Shown here piece by piece: positions 53,317-61,244 of a DNA stretch of 64,000 bases; position 1 is the stretch's first letter, and each line of letters opens with the position of its first letter. The stretch spans positions 2,108,001-2,172,000 of the forward strand of contig OW818690.1 of the NCBI GenBank assembly GCA_942493315.1. The letters are read 5' to 3'. Below the pieces are notes generated by a model. That model did no database searches, was not told the DNA's origin, and worked only from the letters and a program-made list of their open reading frames with translations. Source of the stretch: UBA5429 sp942493315 (lineage in GTDB: Bacteria; Bacteroidota; Bacteroidia; Bacteroidales; WCHB1-69). A program made the translations under genes and the position numbers.

Positions 53317-53504
53317 GGCTGGCTTTTTGTTCTGATCGTTTAATTTCACTCAATCTTACATTCATCATATTTTGTTCAAGTGAAGCATAATCACACTTTC
53401 CAATTGTTGCTCTATTCACTTAATGTTGAATATAATAAGTACTCCAAATTGTTTATCCATTTTTTCGTCCACAAATCGGACTCTATCATTTTCTCTATGC
53501 ATAG
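53314..53504 (-). pseudogene. Fragmentary gene between attC remnant and Imm5-like gene
   Basis: Two partial frames are visible on the minus strand. One starts MHRENDRVRFVDEKMDKQFG and stops after 28 codons; the other reads NRATIGKCDYASLEQNMMNV.. and ends ..QKASR with its stop inside the attC remnant, exactly like intact cassette genes. The two frames look like the ends of one deleted gene. No family is recognised. Confidence 0.45.
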
Positions 53505-53505
53505 T

Positions 53506-53964
53506 CTATTTGTATTTTTTTAATTCATTGAGTTGCCATTGTCTCTCTTGTGAAATTTTGTCCATTTGGTCAGGAAATGCTAATTGTATTGTTTTTATAG
53601 CATAATCAGAACAAACCATTGCATGTTCTCTCATGTGACCAACCCCAACAGCTTGTCCAACTGTCCTAATTGCATTTTTCGCTATTTCAGATTTACATTG
53701 TCTTGCGACTTCATGTATTTTGAATCCTGCTTGCCTGACCTCATGAACTGAGGTTTTCCCTATTTGCCATAATTCATTTGTTTTAAATCCATTTTCAACA
53801 ATGGACATATCAATTATTTCAAAATCATTTAGTGATAATACGTGTTTTGAACACTTTATCGCCCATTTAGCTAAATTAATCTGGTTTGTTTGCTCATAAA
53901 GTTCGTCAATCTCTGCACGCAAACTTGTGTTATCAATTATTTTAATCTTTGTTTTTGTTGCCAT
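53506..53964 (-). CDS. Imm5-like immunity protein
   Basis: A 152-residue alpha-helical protein from MATKTKIKIID. The pattern WAIKCSKHVLSLN near the start and, later, VGQAVGVGHMREHAMVCSDYAIKTI resembles the Imm5 family ('..AaGqAvatahv..HA..Aa.YA.KA'), predicted immunity proteins of polymorphic toxin systems. No toxin gene is adjacent, so it may protect against toxins of neighbours. An in-frame ATG 12 codons upstream falls in the attC core at 53998-54000; I prefer the internal Met. Confidence 0.65.
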   Translation of the reverse strand: MATKTKIKIIDNTSLRAEIDELYEQTNQINLAKWAIKCSKHVLSLNDFEIIDMSIVENGFKTNELWQIGKTSVHEVRQAGFKIHEVARQCKSEIAKNAIRTVGQAVGVGHMREHAMVCSDYAIKTIQLAFPDQMDKISQERQWQLNELKKYK

Positions 53965-53996
53965 AATCAATGAGGTAGCGCATTTTTTAAACTTGC

Positions 53997-54123
53997 CCAT
54001 AACGCCTGGCGCTAAAACTTGGTGGGCTTTCGCGTCGATTCGCCAGCGAGTGTTAGTTTATTTTTTTATTTTTATGTTTGTCACGTGGAGAATGCCCACT
54101 TAGTTTTAGCGTTTGTTGTGTGC
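53997..54123 (-). other. attC site (type 1, canonical)
   Basis: TAACGCCTGGCGCTAAAACT..GGTGGGC, TTTCGCGTCGATTCGCCAGC, an AT-rich stretch with TTTATGTTTGTCACGTGG, then GCCCACTTAGTTTTAGCGTTTGTTG. The stems pair over 17-18 bp with two mismatches, and the spacer beyond the outer AAC/GTT is unpaired, as in integron attC sites. Confidence 0.88.
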
Positions 54124-54142
54124 ATGTTTTATTCCATTCATT

Positions 54143-54691
54143 TCACCAGATTTTCCACCAGGGTTTATTTTGCTTATTTTTAGTTCTTTCTCTTTCTATC
54201 AATTCTTTGGTGTCTTGTCCAAGTGCTGTTCTAGCATTATAGGCAATTAGATAATCTTTATCATTCTGAAAACTTTTAATTCTGTCTTTAATTCTGGGGT
54301 CATCAAATTCAGCTAAAATGTGAAATATTCCAATAAGTTCATATTTCTCTGATATCTTTTGAAATTCTTTAAAAGCGATATCTTTCATTTCACTATCTGC
54401 TGGATTTATTCGATACATTGAGTTAGCCCAATGTATTTTTATAGAAGAATTTCTAGAAGAATTCAATCTAATTCTCAACGAAGGCAATGAGTCATAGGAC
54501 TTCAGATAAGCCAATGTATAACCAATTAAACAGTCGTCAAAACTTTCTAATCTTTTAATTAGTTCTTTCTCAACTTCAGTCTTTTCAAACTCAGTTAGTG
54601 AATCGATTATTTGTTCATTACTAAATCCATTCCGATGCTGATAATCAGATGGAGGAATAATTTCTTCTACTAAATCTGCAATTTTTCTCAT
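54143..54691 (-). CDS. HEAT-repeat-like cytosolic protein
   Basis: A 182-residue, entirely helical protein starting MRKIADLVEEIIPP. Helical pairs such as LIKRLESFDDCLIGYTLAYLKSYD, FHILAEFDDPRIKDRI and the ending NDKDYLIAYNARTALGQDT look like HEAT/armadillo-type repeats. Its paralog is the neighbouring cassette gene at 56689-57214 (shared YL.AYNA..ALG). An upstream in-frame ATG would add 37 residues encoded by attC, so I reject it. The function is unknown; protein binding is likely. Confidence 0.7.
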   Translation of the reverse strand: MRKIADLVEEIIPPSDYQHRNGFSNEQIIDSLTEFEKTEVEKELIKRLESFDDCLIGYTLAYLKSYDSLPSLRIRLNSSRNSSIKIHWANSMYRINPADSEMKDIAFKEFQKISEKYELIGIFHILAEFDDPRIKDRIKSFQNDKDYLIAYNARTALGQDTKELIERERTKNKQNKPWWKIW

Positions 54692-54704
54692 TTTCAAAAC
54701 TTGT

Positions 54705-54835
54705 GCATAACGGTTGAGGCTATGCGCCGTTGGGGATTTCGTGGCTGCGTCTGTATCACCCGTTACAAACCTTGCCTGCGAGAACTGAACTTGCATAACC
54801 ACTTAAACCCCAATGGCGTATGAGCCTTTGTTAGC
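54705..54835 (-). other. attC site (type 2)
   Basis: gcataacggttgagg at the left and gcctttgttagc at the right. The stem halves CGCCGTTGGGG and CCCCAATGGCG pair, and TATGCGCC pairs with GGCGTATG. The interior CGTGGCTGCG and CCTTGCCTGCGAGAACTGAACTTGCA is shared with the site at 12443-12577, not with the type 1 sites around it. Confidence 0.8.
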
Positions 54836-54844
54836 TGCTGGGCT

Positions 54845-56692
54845 TTATTCATCTATTATTAAATCATTGTTATTAAGCAAGTACCAAAATTTGTCATTAA
54901 TCATTTTTTCAGAAACAGACTCAATAATTACTTTCCCATTTGTGTCCGTTGCAAAATATTTACCCGATTTTTTTACGTAAACAGTATCCAATGCTTTTCC
55001 TGTAATATATGGCCATTCCCATAAAATTTGTTCATATTGAACCGGATGAACAATTTTATTGTTCCAAGTTATTGTTCCGTAAACACCATTTATCTTTACT
55101 TTTATGAGAGTGCCATTATCAACATAGATTTTGTCATAAACAGTTGGAATCACTGTTTTACCTTCTCTACTTATTAAGCCTTCTTTTCCATTTTTTTCTA
55201 CAAAATGTTCTTTTGGACCATACTCAACCCAGTTTGAAAATTTATCATATTCAAGTGGAACAATAATTTTAAGATTATTATCAATAATACCATACTTGCC
55301 ATTCTTCTTAACAATAAAATGTGTTTCATCATAAAAGCAAACTTCCAAGTCATCATAATCTAATGGAATGATTAAATCAAGAGTTTCTTTATTAATAATG
55401 CCATACTTACCATTTTTTTCAACTACATAATTTTCATCAAGATGATATGTTGTAATACTTGAATATTCAAAAGGGATTTGCATTTTACCTTTGTTGTTTA
55501 TTATGCCATACAATCCGTTTTTCTTTGCAATTGCACAATTGTTTGATTCAAATTTTCCAATTTCATCATACTCAATTGGTAAAATTATATCACCATTGCT
55601 TCCAATTAAACCACATTTGTTATTTTTTCTTGCCACAAATAATGTATAATAATTTCCATTATCATAAAAATAGTCATATTCAAATGAAGTGTATATAATA
55701 TCAGTTATTGGTTTTGTATCTCGGTTTAGCAATCCTACTTTCCCATTTTTGTAGATATAAAATTCATCGTAAAAACCATCATATTCCTTGTGAGGATGCT
55801 CTATTTTAGAATAAATACATGGTACTACTATTTCTCCTTTTGAATTAATAATGCCATAATTCCCTTTTTTTACAATAGCAAAACCATATTCTGATATTGG
55901 TTCTGCTTTAGAATAGTATCCAAAATCGGTTACAGTTTTCAATTCTCGATTTAAATAACTGTATTGATTGCCTTTTCTGATTAAAAGTAGTCCGTTAAAA
56001 AGATACTTTTCATTGAAGTAATCAAAGTTATTTGATGTTCCATAGATTTCATCATAAATAAAATCAGACTTTTGATTTCCAAAATAGTCGAATATTGCCC
56101 ACTTCCCATTTTTAAAAGCAAACAATAAACTGTCTTTGCTATGAAAATCAACTTTTGGATATATGAGTGGAATAACAATTTTTCCTGCTGTATTTATAAA
56201 ACCATATTTATTGTTTTGAGAAACCTGTGCTACACCACAATCAATAAATCCGTTAGCATCATCATATATCAATTTTATTTGAGTTTCCCCTTTTCTGTTA
56301 ATAAAACCTGTTTTTCCATTCTTTTCTGCCCTTGCTAAACCAATATTAAAAAGACCCAAATCATCATAGATAAATGGTATTACAGTTTCACCTTTTGTAT
56401 TAATAAATCCTTGTTTGTCACCAATTTGTCCAAAAGCCATACCTTCTGAATCAAATGGGTTGAGAAACTTATAAATGAAAGGAATTACAACATTTGAATC
56501 TTTGTCAATATATCCCCAGCATTTAGGTTCTTTCAATAATATCCTTGTCCAACCTGTCTTTTCATCATAATCACAAGTGTATATATTTTGTCCAAGGGTA
56601 ATATTTTGCTCAAACCGATTATTTTTCTTGCCATTATTAGTACAAGAATAAATCAATCCAATTAATGCTATAATTAATAATGTCTGTTTCAT
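54845..56692 (-). CDS. WG-repeat lipoprotein
   Basis: A 615-residue protein with a short signal/lipobox (LLIIALIGLIYSC, Cys17) followed by at least a dozen WG (KWG/leptin-like) repeats of ~35-40 residues, each with G-x-I/L-x5-V/I-x2-Y-D type cores (GKWAIFDYFGNQ; GYINKDSNVVIPFIYKF-like units; NGKYGIIDNNLKIIVPLEYD; NGKEGLISREGKTVIPTVYD). WG repeats form beta-propeller-like or solenoid structures of unknown role. Its start overlaps the HEAT-like gene stop by 4 bp (ATGA), so one cassette carries both. Confidence 0.92.
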   Translation of the reverse strand: MKQTLLIIALIGLIYSCTNNGKKNNRFEQNITLGQNIYTCDYDEKTGWTRILLKEPKCWGYIDKDSNVVIPFIYKFLNPFDSEGMAFGQIGDKQGFINTKGETVIPFIYDDLGLFNIGLARAEKNGKTGFINRKGETQIKLIYDDANGFIDCGVAQVSQNNKYGFINTAGKIVIPLIYPKVDFHSKDSLLFAFKNGKWAIFDYFGNQKSDFIYDEIYGTSNNFDYFNEKYLFNGLLLIRKGNQYSYLNRELKTVTDFGYYSKAEPISEYGFAIVKKGNYGIINSKGEIVVPCIYSKIEHPHKEYDGFYDEFYIYKNGKVGLLNRDTKPITDIIYTSFEYDYFYDNGNYYTLFVARKNNKCGLIGSNGDIILPIEYDEIGKFESNNCAIAKKNGLYGIINNKGKMQIPFEYSSITTYHLDENYVVEKNGKYGIINKETLDLIIPLDYDDLEVCFYDETHFIVKKNGKYGIIDNNLKIIVPLEYDKFSNWVEYGPKEHFVEKNGKEGLISREGKTVIPTVYDKIYVDNGTLIKVKINGVYGTITWNNKIVHPVQYEQILWEWPYITGKALDTVYVKKSGKYFATDTNGKVIIESVSEKMINDKFWYLLNNNDLIIDE

Positions 56693-57214
56693 TCTTTGGT
56701 TTCTTTCATGCTTCTAAATTTATCAACGACTTTATCAGTCGAAAGTCCAAGTGCACGAGTGGCATTATATGCTACTAAATACTCCTTGTGATTACGAAAA
56801 TCATTAAGTACTTTATCAACTCTGCTATCTTTAAAGTCAGATAGCATATATAAAATATCAATTATGTCGTATTGATTATTCAGTCTTTCCGTTTCCTTCA
56901 AGACAATCTCAACCATTCGAGAATCTTTATTAATCAAAAAGATTGAATGTGCAATTGTAATCTTAATGTGTTGCGAGCCTTTATCAAGTAAATTATACAA
57001 CTTATCCAATGACAGAGTAGACTTTAAATATCCAAGTCCTATTATTGGCCATGAATCATTAAGGTCAGCATGTTCAATTAATTCCTTTTCTGCAATTATC
57101 TTTTCAGCTTGGTTAAGGTTGTCTAAAAGGTCAAGTGGAACACCATCTTTTCTTTGAGGCCAAGAATTCGCATTAAGATAATCTTTATAAAAAAGCTTCT
57201 AATTCTTTAGTCAT
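56689..57214 (-). pseudogene. HEAT-like gene with a one-base frameshift in a T run
   Basis: From the ATG at 57214 the frame reads MTKELEAF, then hits a stop (TTTTTTATAA). Removal of one T from the run restores EAFYKDYLNANSWPQRKDG.. and an open frame through LNQAEKIIAEKELIEHADLNDS.., LDKLYNLLDKG and ..YLVAYNATRALGLSTDK to 56689. The protein (~174 residues) is a paralog of the one at 54143. A sequencing error, a genuine mutation or phase variation at the homopolymer are all possible. The 3' end is coupled to the WG-repeat gene. Confidence 0.75.
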
Positions 57215-57245
57215 AATCTGTCATGTTACCGTTTCTCATTATTAC

Positions 57246-57369
57246 GCACAACGCCTGACGCTAAGACTAGTGTGGCTTACACTTCACGCCCCTAGCGAGT
57301 TGGATTTATTTATTGTTTTTTTCATTGTCAACGGGAACAAGGCCACATTAGTTTTAGCGTTTGTTATGC
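57246..57369 (-). other. attC site (type 1, covarying stem)
   Basis: The left arm CGCTAAGACTAGTGTGGC pairs with the right arm GGCCACATTAGTTTTAGCG. Compared with the standard arm (..ACTTGGTGGGC/GCCCACTTAG..), the pairs TGTGGC/GCCACA changed together. The stop codon of the gene at 57354 lies inside (CGC-TAA). Confidence 0.88.
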
Positions 57370-58046
57370 CTCGTTTTAAATTCAATTCCATTCACAATTA
57401 TTAATTCAAAATCAAATGCACTGTCAAAAAGATAATTAATTATCCAAAAATCTTGTTGTAGAATAAATGAATATTCTTCATCAACTATGTTTGGGTCATC
57501 ATATATGAAATGGTAGAAAGTATTATTATTTATTGTTTCTTTCTCATATAGTCGCAAAGATGGCCATGAAAAATAATGAATCTCCCATATGGAATCATTT
57601 GTTTTTGTCATTTGCTTTTTCCCTTTATACTCCTCCATTTGTAAATCTAACCATAAAGCTTGTACGCCACTATTATATTTATAAATTTTATCTGTTCCAA
57701 TTAAAAAGGTATCAATTGATGTTACATTGCATATTAAGTTTTTATTACTTATTCCTATTGTTGAATAAATCTGATTGAGGTCAGAACTAGTAAAATAATC
57801 ATTTGTTGAGAAATCATTCGATAATAAGTTAATTTTCATTAAAGCATTTTGAAGAGAATCATTTATTGCATGAATATCAACAGAATATTCAATTAGTAAA
57901 CTATCTTCAATTAATAAGTATTTAATTATTAAGTCATTTGCTTGATAATTTTTGTAGATAAGTGTGTTCATTCCATTTTTCAAATCAGTTTGTGCTGAAA
58001 TTGAATTTATAATTAAAAGTAATAAGAATGTTAATTTGAACTTCAT
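57354..58046 (-). CDS. Secreted protein of unknown function in a cassette
   Basis: A 230-residue protein with a signal peptide (FKLTFLLLLIINSISAQ). The mature part has mixed composition (IDTFLIGTDKIYKYNSGVQALWLDLQ; EIHYFSWPSLRLYEKE; VDEEYSFILQQDFWIINYLF), and no family is recognised. The last codons (TRHNKR-stop) are read from the attC, which provides the AAC-AAA-CGC-TAA end. It is probably periplasmic or surface-attached. Confidence 0.7.
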   Translation of the reverse strand: MKFKLTFLLLLIINSISAQTDLKNGMNTLIYKNYQANDLIIKYLLIEDSLLIEYSVDIHAINDSLQNALMKINLLSNDFSTNDYFTSSDLNQIYSTIGISNKNLICNVTSIDTFLIGTDKIYKYNSGVQALWLDLQMEEYKGKKQMTKTNDSIWEIHYFSWPSLRLYEKETINNNTFYHFIYDDPNIVDEEYSFILQQDFWIINYLFDSAFDFELIIVNGIEFKTRHNKR

Positions 58047-58064
58047 GTTCCGTTTTTAAATGAC

Positions 58065-58189
58065 GCACAACGTTCAACGCTAAAACTAGGTGGGCTTTCG
58101 CGTCAATTGGCCAGCGAGTGTTAGATTATTTTTTTATTTATTTGTTGTCTACGTAGAGAATGCTCACTTAGTTTTAGCGTTTGTTAACG
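58065..58189 (-). other. attC site (type 1, canonical)
   Basis: gcacaacg left end; CAACGCTAAAACTAGGTGGGC; TTTCGCGTCAATTGGCCAGC; right arm GCTCACTTAGTTTTAGCGTTTGTTAAC. The right end gttaacggtt is the exact reverse complement of aaccgttaac at the start of this cassette (59306-59315), a 10-bp match. Confidence 0.92.
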
Positions 58190-58198
58190 GTTTGTTGG

Positions 58199-59239
58199 TT
58201 ATTCAATTTCTTTATTTTCAATGAGTTGCTTTAATTCTTTTTTGCTTGGTAAAACAGTTTGATATTTACTTGCAAAAATCTGTTCATTATTTTCAGGTAA
58301 TGTAATTTCAACAAGAGTGTCTTTCTTGTCTTTACATAGAATTATTCCAATCGTTTTATTTTCAGTATCAAGTTTGACAAAACGGTCATAATAATTAACA
58401 TACATTTGCATTTGCCCTAAGTCTTGATGTGTTAATTTGCCAATTTTCAAGTCAATAACGACAAAACATTGTAAAAGTCGATTATAAAATACAAGGTCAA
58501 TTCTAAAATGTTCTTCATCAAAAGTAAATCTTACTTGTCTTCCAACAAATGTAAATCCTTTTCCAAGTTCAAGTAAAAAGTGTTCTAATTTATCAATAAT
58601 TCTTTGTTCTAATTCACTTTCTGAATACTTTTCGTTTTCTGGAAGTCCGATAAATTCAAGAATATAAGGATCTTTCAAACTATCTTTAGCTTTCTCGATT
58701 ATTTGTCCTTTTTCGGAAAGTTCTTTTATCGCCTTTTTGTTACGGCTTAAAGATAGTCGCTCATAAAGAGATGAGTCAAACTGTCTTCGTAACTCTCTTA
58801 AACTCCAATTGTTTTCAAATGTTTCGATTTCATAAAATTTTCTTTCATCAACATTGTTAATCCTCATTAAAAATAGATAATGTGACCAACTTAACTGAAA
58901 ATTATTATTCTGAACAATTCCATTTTCAGATTTAACAGACACTGTCTGTTGTTTTCCGTATATATTATAAAAATTCTTCATTTGTTGAAGATTTGTAACA
59001 GAAAAGCCCTTTCCAAATTCAGTACTTAAACGGCTAGATAATTCTTTTATAATTTGTTTTCCATATTCAGCACGTTCTTTACCATTTTGCTCTTCTTTTA
59101 CAATCATTCGACCAATTTCTAAATAAGTAAAAACCATTGTATTATTAACTGTTCGAACAACACTCTCTCTCGCTTCTTTTAGCAAGTTTGAAACTCTATT
59201 GTAAAAGTCATTATGATTATTTTGTTCAATTTCTTTCAT
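58199..59239 (-). CDS. DUF1016/YhcG family PD-(D/E)XK nuclease
   Basis: A 346-residue protein. The N-terminal DUF1016 region (YNRVSNLLKEARESVVRTVNNTMVFTYLEIGRMIVKEEQNGKERAEYGKQIIKELS, FGKGFSVTNLQQMKNFYNIY) is followed by the YhcG-type PD-(D/E)XK nuclease core FRIDLVFYNRLLQCFVVIDLKIG, with active-site Asp, Asp and Lys visible. Family proteins are predicted nucleases often found in accessory and defence-type DNA, where they may cut or restrain invading DNA. The cassette is intact and its boundary pairing is perfect. Confidence 0.93.
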   Translation of the reverse strand: MKEIEQNNHNDFYNRVSNLLKEARESVVRTVNNTMVFTYLEIGRMIVKEEQNGKERAEYGKQIIKELSSRLSTEFGKGFSVTNLQQMKNFYNIYGKQQTVSVKSENGIVQNNNFQLSWSHYLFLMRINNVDERKFYEIETFENNWSLRELRRQFDSSLYERLSLSRNKKAIKELSEKGQIIEKAKDSLKDPYILEFIGLPENEKYSESELEQRIIDKLEHFLLELGKGFTFVGRQVRFTFDEEHFRIDLVFYNRLLQCFVVIDLKIGKLTHQDLGQMQMYVNYYDRFVKLDTENKTIGIILCKDKKDTLVEITLPENNEQIFASKYQTVLPSKKELKQLIENKEIE

Positions 59240-59309
59240 TTGAAGTTTTTTTTCACAAAGATAATAAATTTTACAAGATCAGTGTATATGTGTTTTTATT
59301 CCAATAACC

Positions 59310-59433
59310 GTTAACGCCTGGCGCTAAAACTTGGTGGGCTTTCGCGTCGATTAGCCAGCGAGTGTTAGTTTATTTTTTTTATTTTTATGTTTGTCACGTG
59401 GAGAATGCCCACTTAGTTTTAGCGTTTGTTAGC
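59310..59433 (-). other. attC site (type 1, canonical)
   Basis: gttaacgcctggcgctaaaa.., GTGGGC, TTTCGCGTCGATTAGCCAGC, TTTATGTTTGTCACGTGG, GCCCACTTAGTTTTAGCGTTTGTTAGCG. The right end gttagcgata is the reverse complement of tatcgctaac at 60276-60285, the start of this cassette. The stop codon of the gene at 59429 lies in the right end. Confidence 0.93.
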
Positions 59434-60238
59434 GATATGAATATTTGTATATTGTTTTTTCATATTCTCCTGTCTTTGGATCATTATTTTTAATACCTGT
59501 AATTGCTTCCATATAAGATATTAAACCTTTACTATCATAAGTTGTTAAGAAAATAGTTGAGAGGTTGTTTCCACTGTCATAAATTGTATGTTTAATTCTT
59601 AAACCCTTTTCGTTATATTCAAATTTGTGTAAAAGTGTTGTATCTCCTTTCGGAGAAATAGTAATAAATGATATTAAATTCCCGTTTGAATCGTATTCAT
59701 GTACCCAATCTTCATGGTGTACTCCCCTGAAATATAGTTCAATTTTATACAATTTCCCTTTTTTGTCATATTTATATAAAGATCTAAGCTGTAATGCACC
59801 TTCAAGGATATATCGGTCCTCATAAATTAAATTTTCATTATAATCATATTCATTTCTTTTAGATTCAGTCCCATCTTGGGAATATGTAATTCTCTGAATT
59901 AATCTATCATTTTTATCATAAAAAAATGTGTCTCTCTCAAAAAACATCTCACCAAAAGGAATTAAATATTCAGCAGTCTTAAGTCCTTCTTCATTGAATT
60001 TATATACAAATGAAAATTGCTGAAAATCTCTTCGGTTCCCAATCTCTAACCCTTTTGAATTAAAAATATAAGATTGCTCTATGACTGATGAGCTATCAGA
60101 TTGTAATACATAAATAGTGCAAGTATCAATTCCTTCCGATTTAATAATATCAATTGGATGATAATGGTCAAGTGAAAACTGTGCTGAAATTGATTTCACT
60201 AAAAAGATCGTCAAAGTTACTAATAATAATTTTTTCAT
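59429..60238 (-). CDS. Secreted YD-repeat-like protein
   Basis: A 269-residue protein with a signal peptide (LLVTLTIFLVKSISAQ). The mature part consists of YD/RHS-like repeats: YKFNEEGLKTAEYLIPFG, YDKNDRLIQRITYSQDG, YDYNENLIYEDRYILEG, YKYDKKGKLYKIELYFRG, YDSNGNLISFITISPKG, FEYNEKGLRIKHTIYDSG. Such repeats form beta-barrel-like shells in toxin complexes, but short secreted versions are of unknown role. A related protein is in the next cassette (60411). Its TAA stop comes from the attC. Confidence 0.85.
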   Translation of the reverse strand: MKKLLLVTLTIFLVKSISAQFSLDHYHPIDIIKSEGIDTCTIYVLQSDSSSVIEQSYIFNSKGLEIGNRRDFQQFSFVYKFNEEGLKTAEYLIPFGEMFFERDTFFYDKNDRLIQRITYSQDGTESKRNEYDYNENLIYEDRYILEGALQLRSLYKYDKKGKLYKIELYFRGVHHEDWVHEYDSNGNLISFITISPKGDTTLLHKFEYNEKGLRIKHTIYDSGNNLSTIFLTTYDSKGLISYMEAITGIKNNDPKTGEYEKTIYKYSYR

Positions 60239-60279
60239 ATCTCAGAATATTTCAATACGTTTAGTTTCTTAATATTATC

Positions 60280-60402
60280 GCTAACGTTCAACGCTAAAAC
60301 TTGGTGGGCTTTCGCGTCAATTAGCCAGCGTGTGTTAGTTTATTTTTTAATTTTTTTTTTGTCACGTGGAGAATGCCCACTTAGTTTTGGCGTTTGTTAT
60401 GC
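60280..60402 (-). other. attC site (type 1, canonical)
   Basis: gctaacgttcaacgctaaaa.., GTGGGC, TTTCGCGTCAATTAGCCAGC, GTGTTAGTTTATTTTTTAATT, GCCCACTTAGTTTTGGCGTTTGTTATGC. The right end gttatgcaaa is the reverse complement of tttgcataac at 61117-61126, which begins this cassette. Confidence 0.93.
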
Positions 60403-60410
60403 AAAGTATT

Positions 60411-61097
60411 TTATTCGTATTCTTCATATCTAAAGAAAAAAACCAAAGGAACTCGCTTTCCGCCACGAATGTAAAGAAGATAGACCTTCATACTAATTAA
60501 TCGACCTTTTTTGTCATATTGGAAGATATTTTTTGTATTTTCTTTTCCATCTACAAATTGTTTTTCTTGTATCAAATTGCTAGATGAGTCATATTTATAT
60601 ATAGTATAGTTCCCTTCAGATTCTATCAACTTGACAATATTCCCTTTTGAATCAAATTCCTTTTTCTCGTCTCCATTCTTATTGTTGGGGTTTTCCCATA
60701 TTTTCACAATTTCTCCATTAATAATTCTTTGTTTTTGAATATATTCATCTTTATCATTATATATTAATGTGTCAATTGCATTTCTCCCATCTGGAGATTT
60801 GATATAATAAGCAATTATATTTCCTTTTTCATTATATTTTATTTCTTGTTTCATAATTATGGGATTATCTGGTCCCATAGGGTATTTGTATTCTTCTATT
60901 GTTAATAATTTTCTTTCTTTATTGAATTCAAGTTTAAATTCAATTTCTCCATTTATAAACTCTTTAGACTCTGAATATTTTGTTATAGACTTAACGTTTT
61001 TTGATTTAATATTATTTGTCAAAAGGTCTATGTTATCAACTTGGCTAAAGCCTAAATTTACAACAAAAATTAAGAAAATTAAAAAGATGTGTTTCAT
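60411..61097 (-). CDS. Secreted YD-repeat-like protein, paralog of the neighbouring cassette
   Basis: A 228-residue protein with a signal peptide (IFLIFLIFVVNLGFSQ). The mature part has EYD/YDKKGRL-type repeats (IKYNEKGNIIAYYIKSPDG; YNDKDEYIQKQRI; EFDSKGNIVKLIESEG; YKYDSSSNLIQEKQFVDG; FQYDKKGRLISMKVYL), the same class as 59429. The two could be a duplicated cassette or independently acquired related ones. Its stop lies 9 bp from its attC. Confidence 0.85.
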   Translation of the reverse strand: MKHIFLIFLIFVVNLGFSQVDNIDLLTNNIKSKNVKSITKYSESKEFINGEIEFKLEFNKERKLLTIEEYKYPMGPDNPIIMKQEIKYNEKGNIIAYYIKSPDGRNAIDTLIYNDKDEYIQKQRIINGEIVKIWENPNNKNGDEKKEFDSKGNIVKLIESEGNYTIYKYDSSSNLIQEKQFVDGKENTKNIFQYDKKGRLISMKVYLLYIRGGKRVPLVFFFRYEEYE

Positions 61098-61119
61098 AAA
61101 TGTCCTATTTTAATATTTT

Positions 61120-61244
61120 GCATAACGTTCAGCGCTAAAACTTGGTGGGCTTTCGCGCCGATTAGCCAGCGAGTGTTAGTTTATTTTTTTATTTTTTTGT
61201 TGTCTACGTGGAGAATGCCCACTTAGTTTTAGCGTTTGTTAGGC
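61120..61244 (-). other. attC site (type 1, canonical)
   Basis: gcataacgttcagcgctaaa.., GTGGGC, TTTCGCGCCGATTAGCCAGC, TGTTGTCTACGTGG, GCCCACTTAGTTTTAGCGTTTGTTAGGC. The right end gttaggc is the exact reverse complement of gcctaac at 62390-62396, the start of the two-gene cassette. The HNH gene's final codons and stop are read from it (CTAACAAACGCTAA). Confidence 0.93.

Noticed and set aside
53965..54000. A start of the Imm5-like gene at 54000.
   Set aside because: It falls on the attC core and adds 12 residues without family support; the internal Met (MATKTK) is a better start.
54060..54082. A plus-strand TATGTTTG promoter inside some attC sites (also near 59387).
   Set aside because: It fits TAnnTTTG but points against the cassette genes and is missing from most sites, so it is probably chance in AT-rich loop DNA.
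54692..54802. An N-terminal extension of the HEAT-like protein (MVMQVQFSQARFVTGD..).
   Set aside because: It is the translation of the attC at 54705-54835; the ATG at 54691 is the natural start and its position fits other cassettes.
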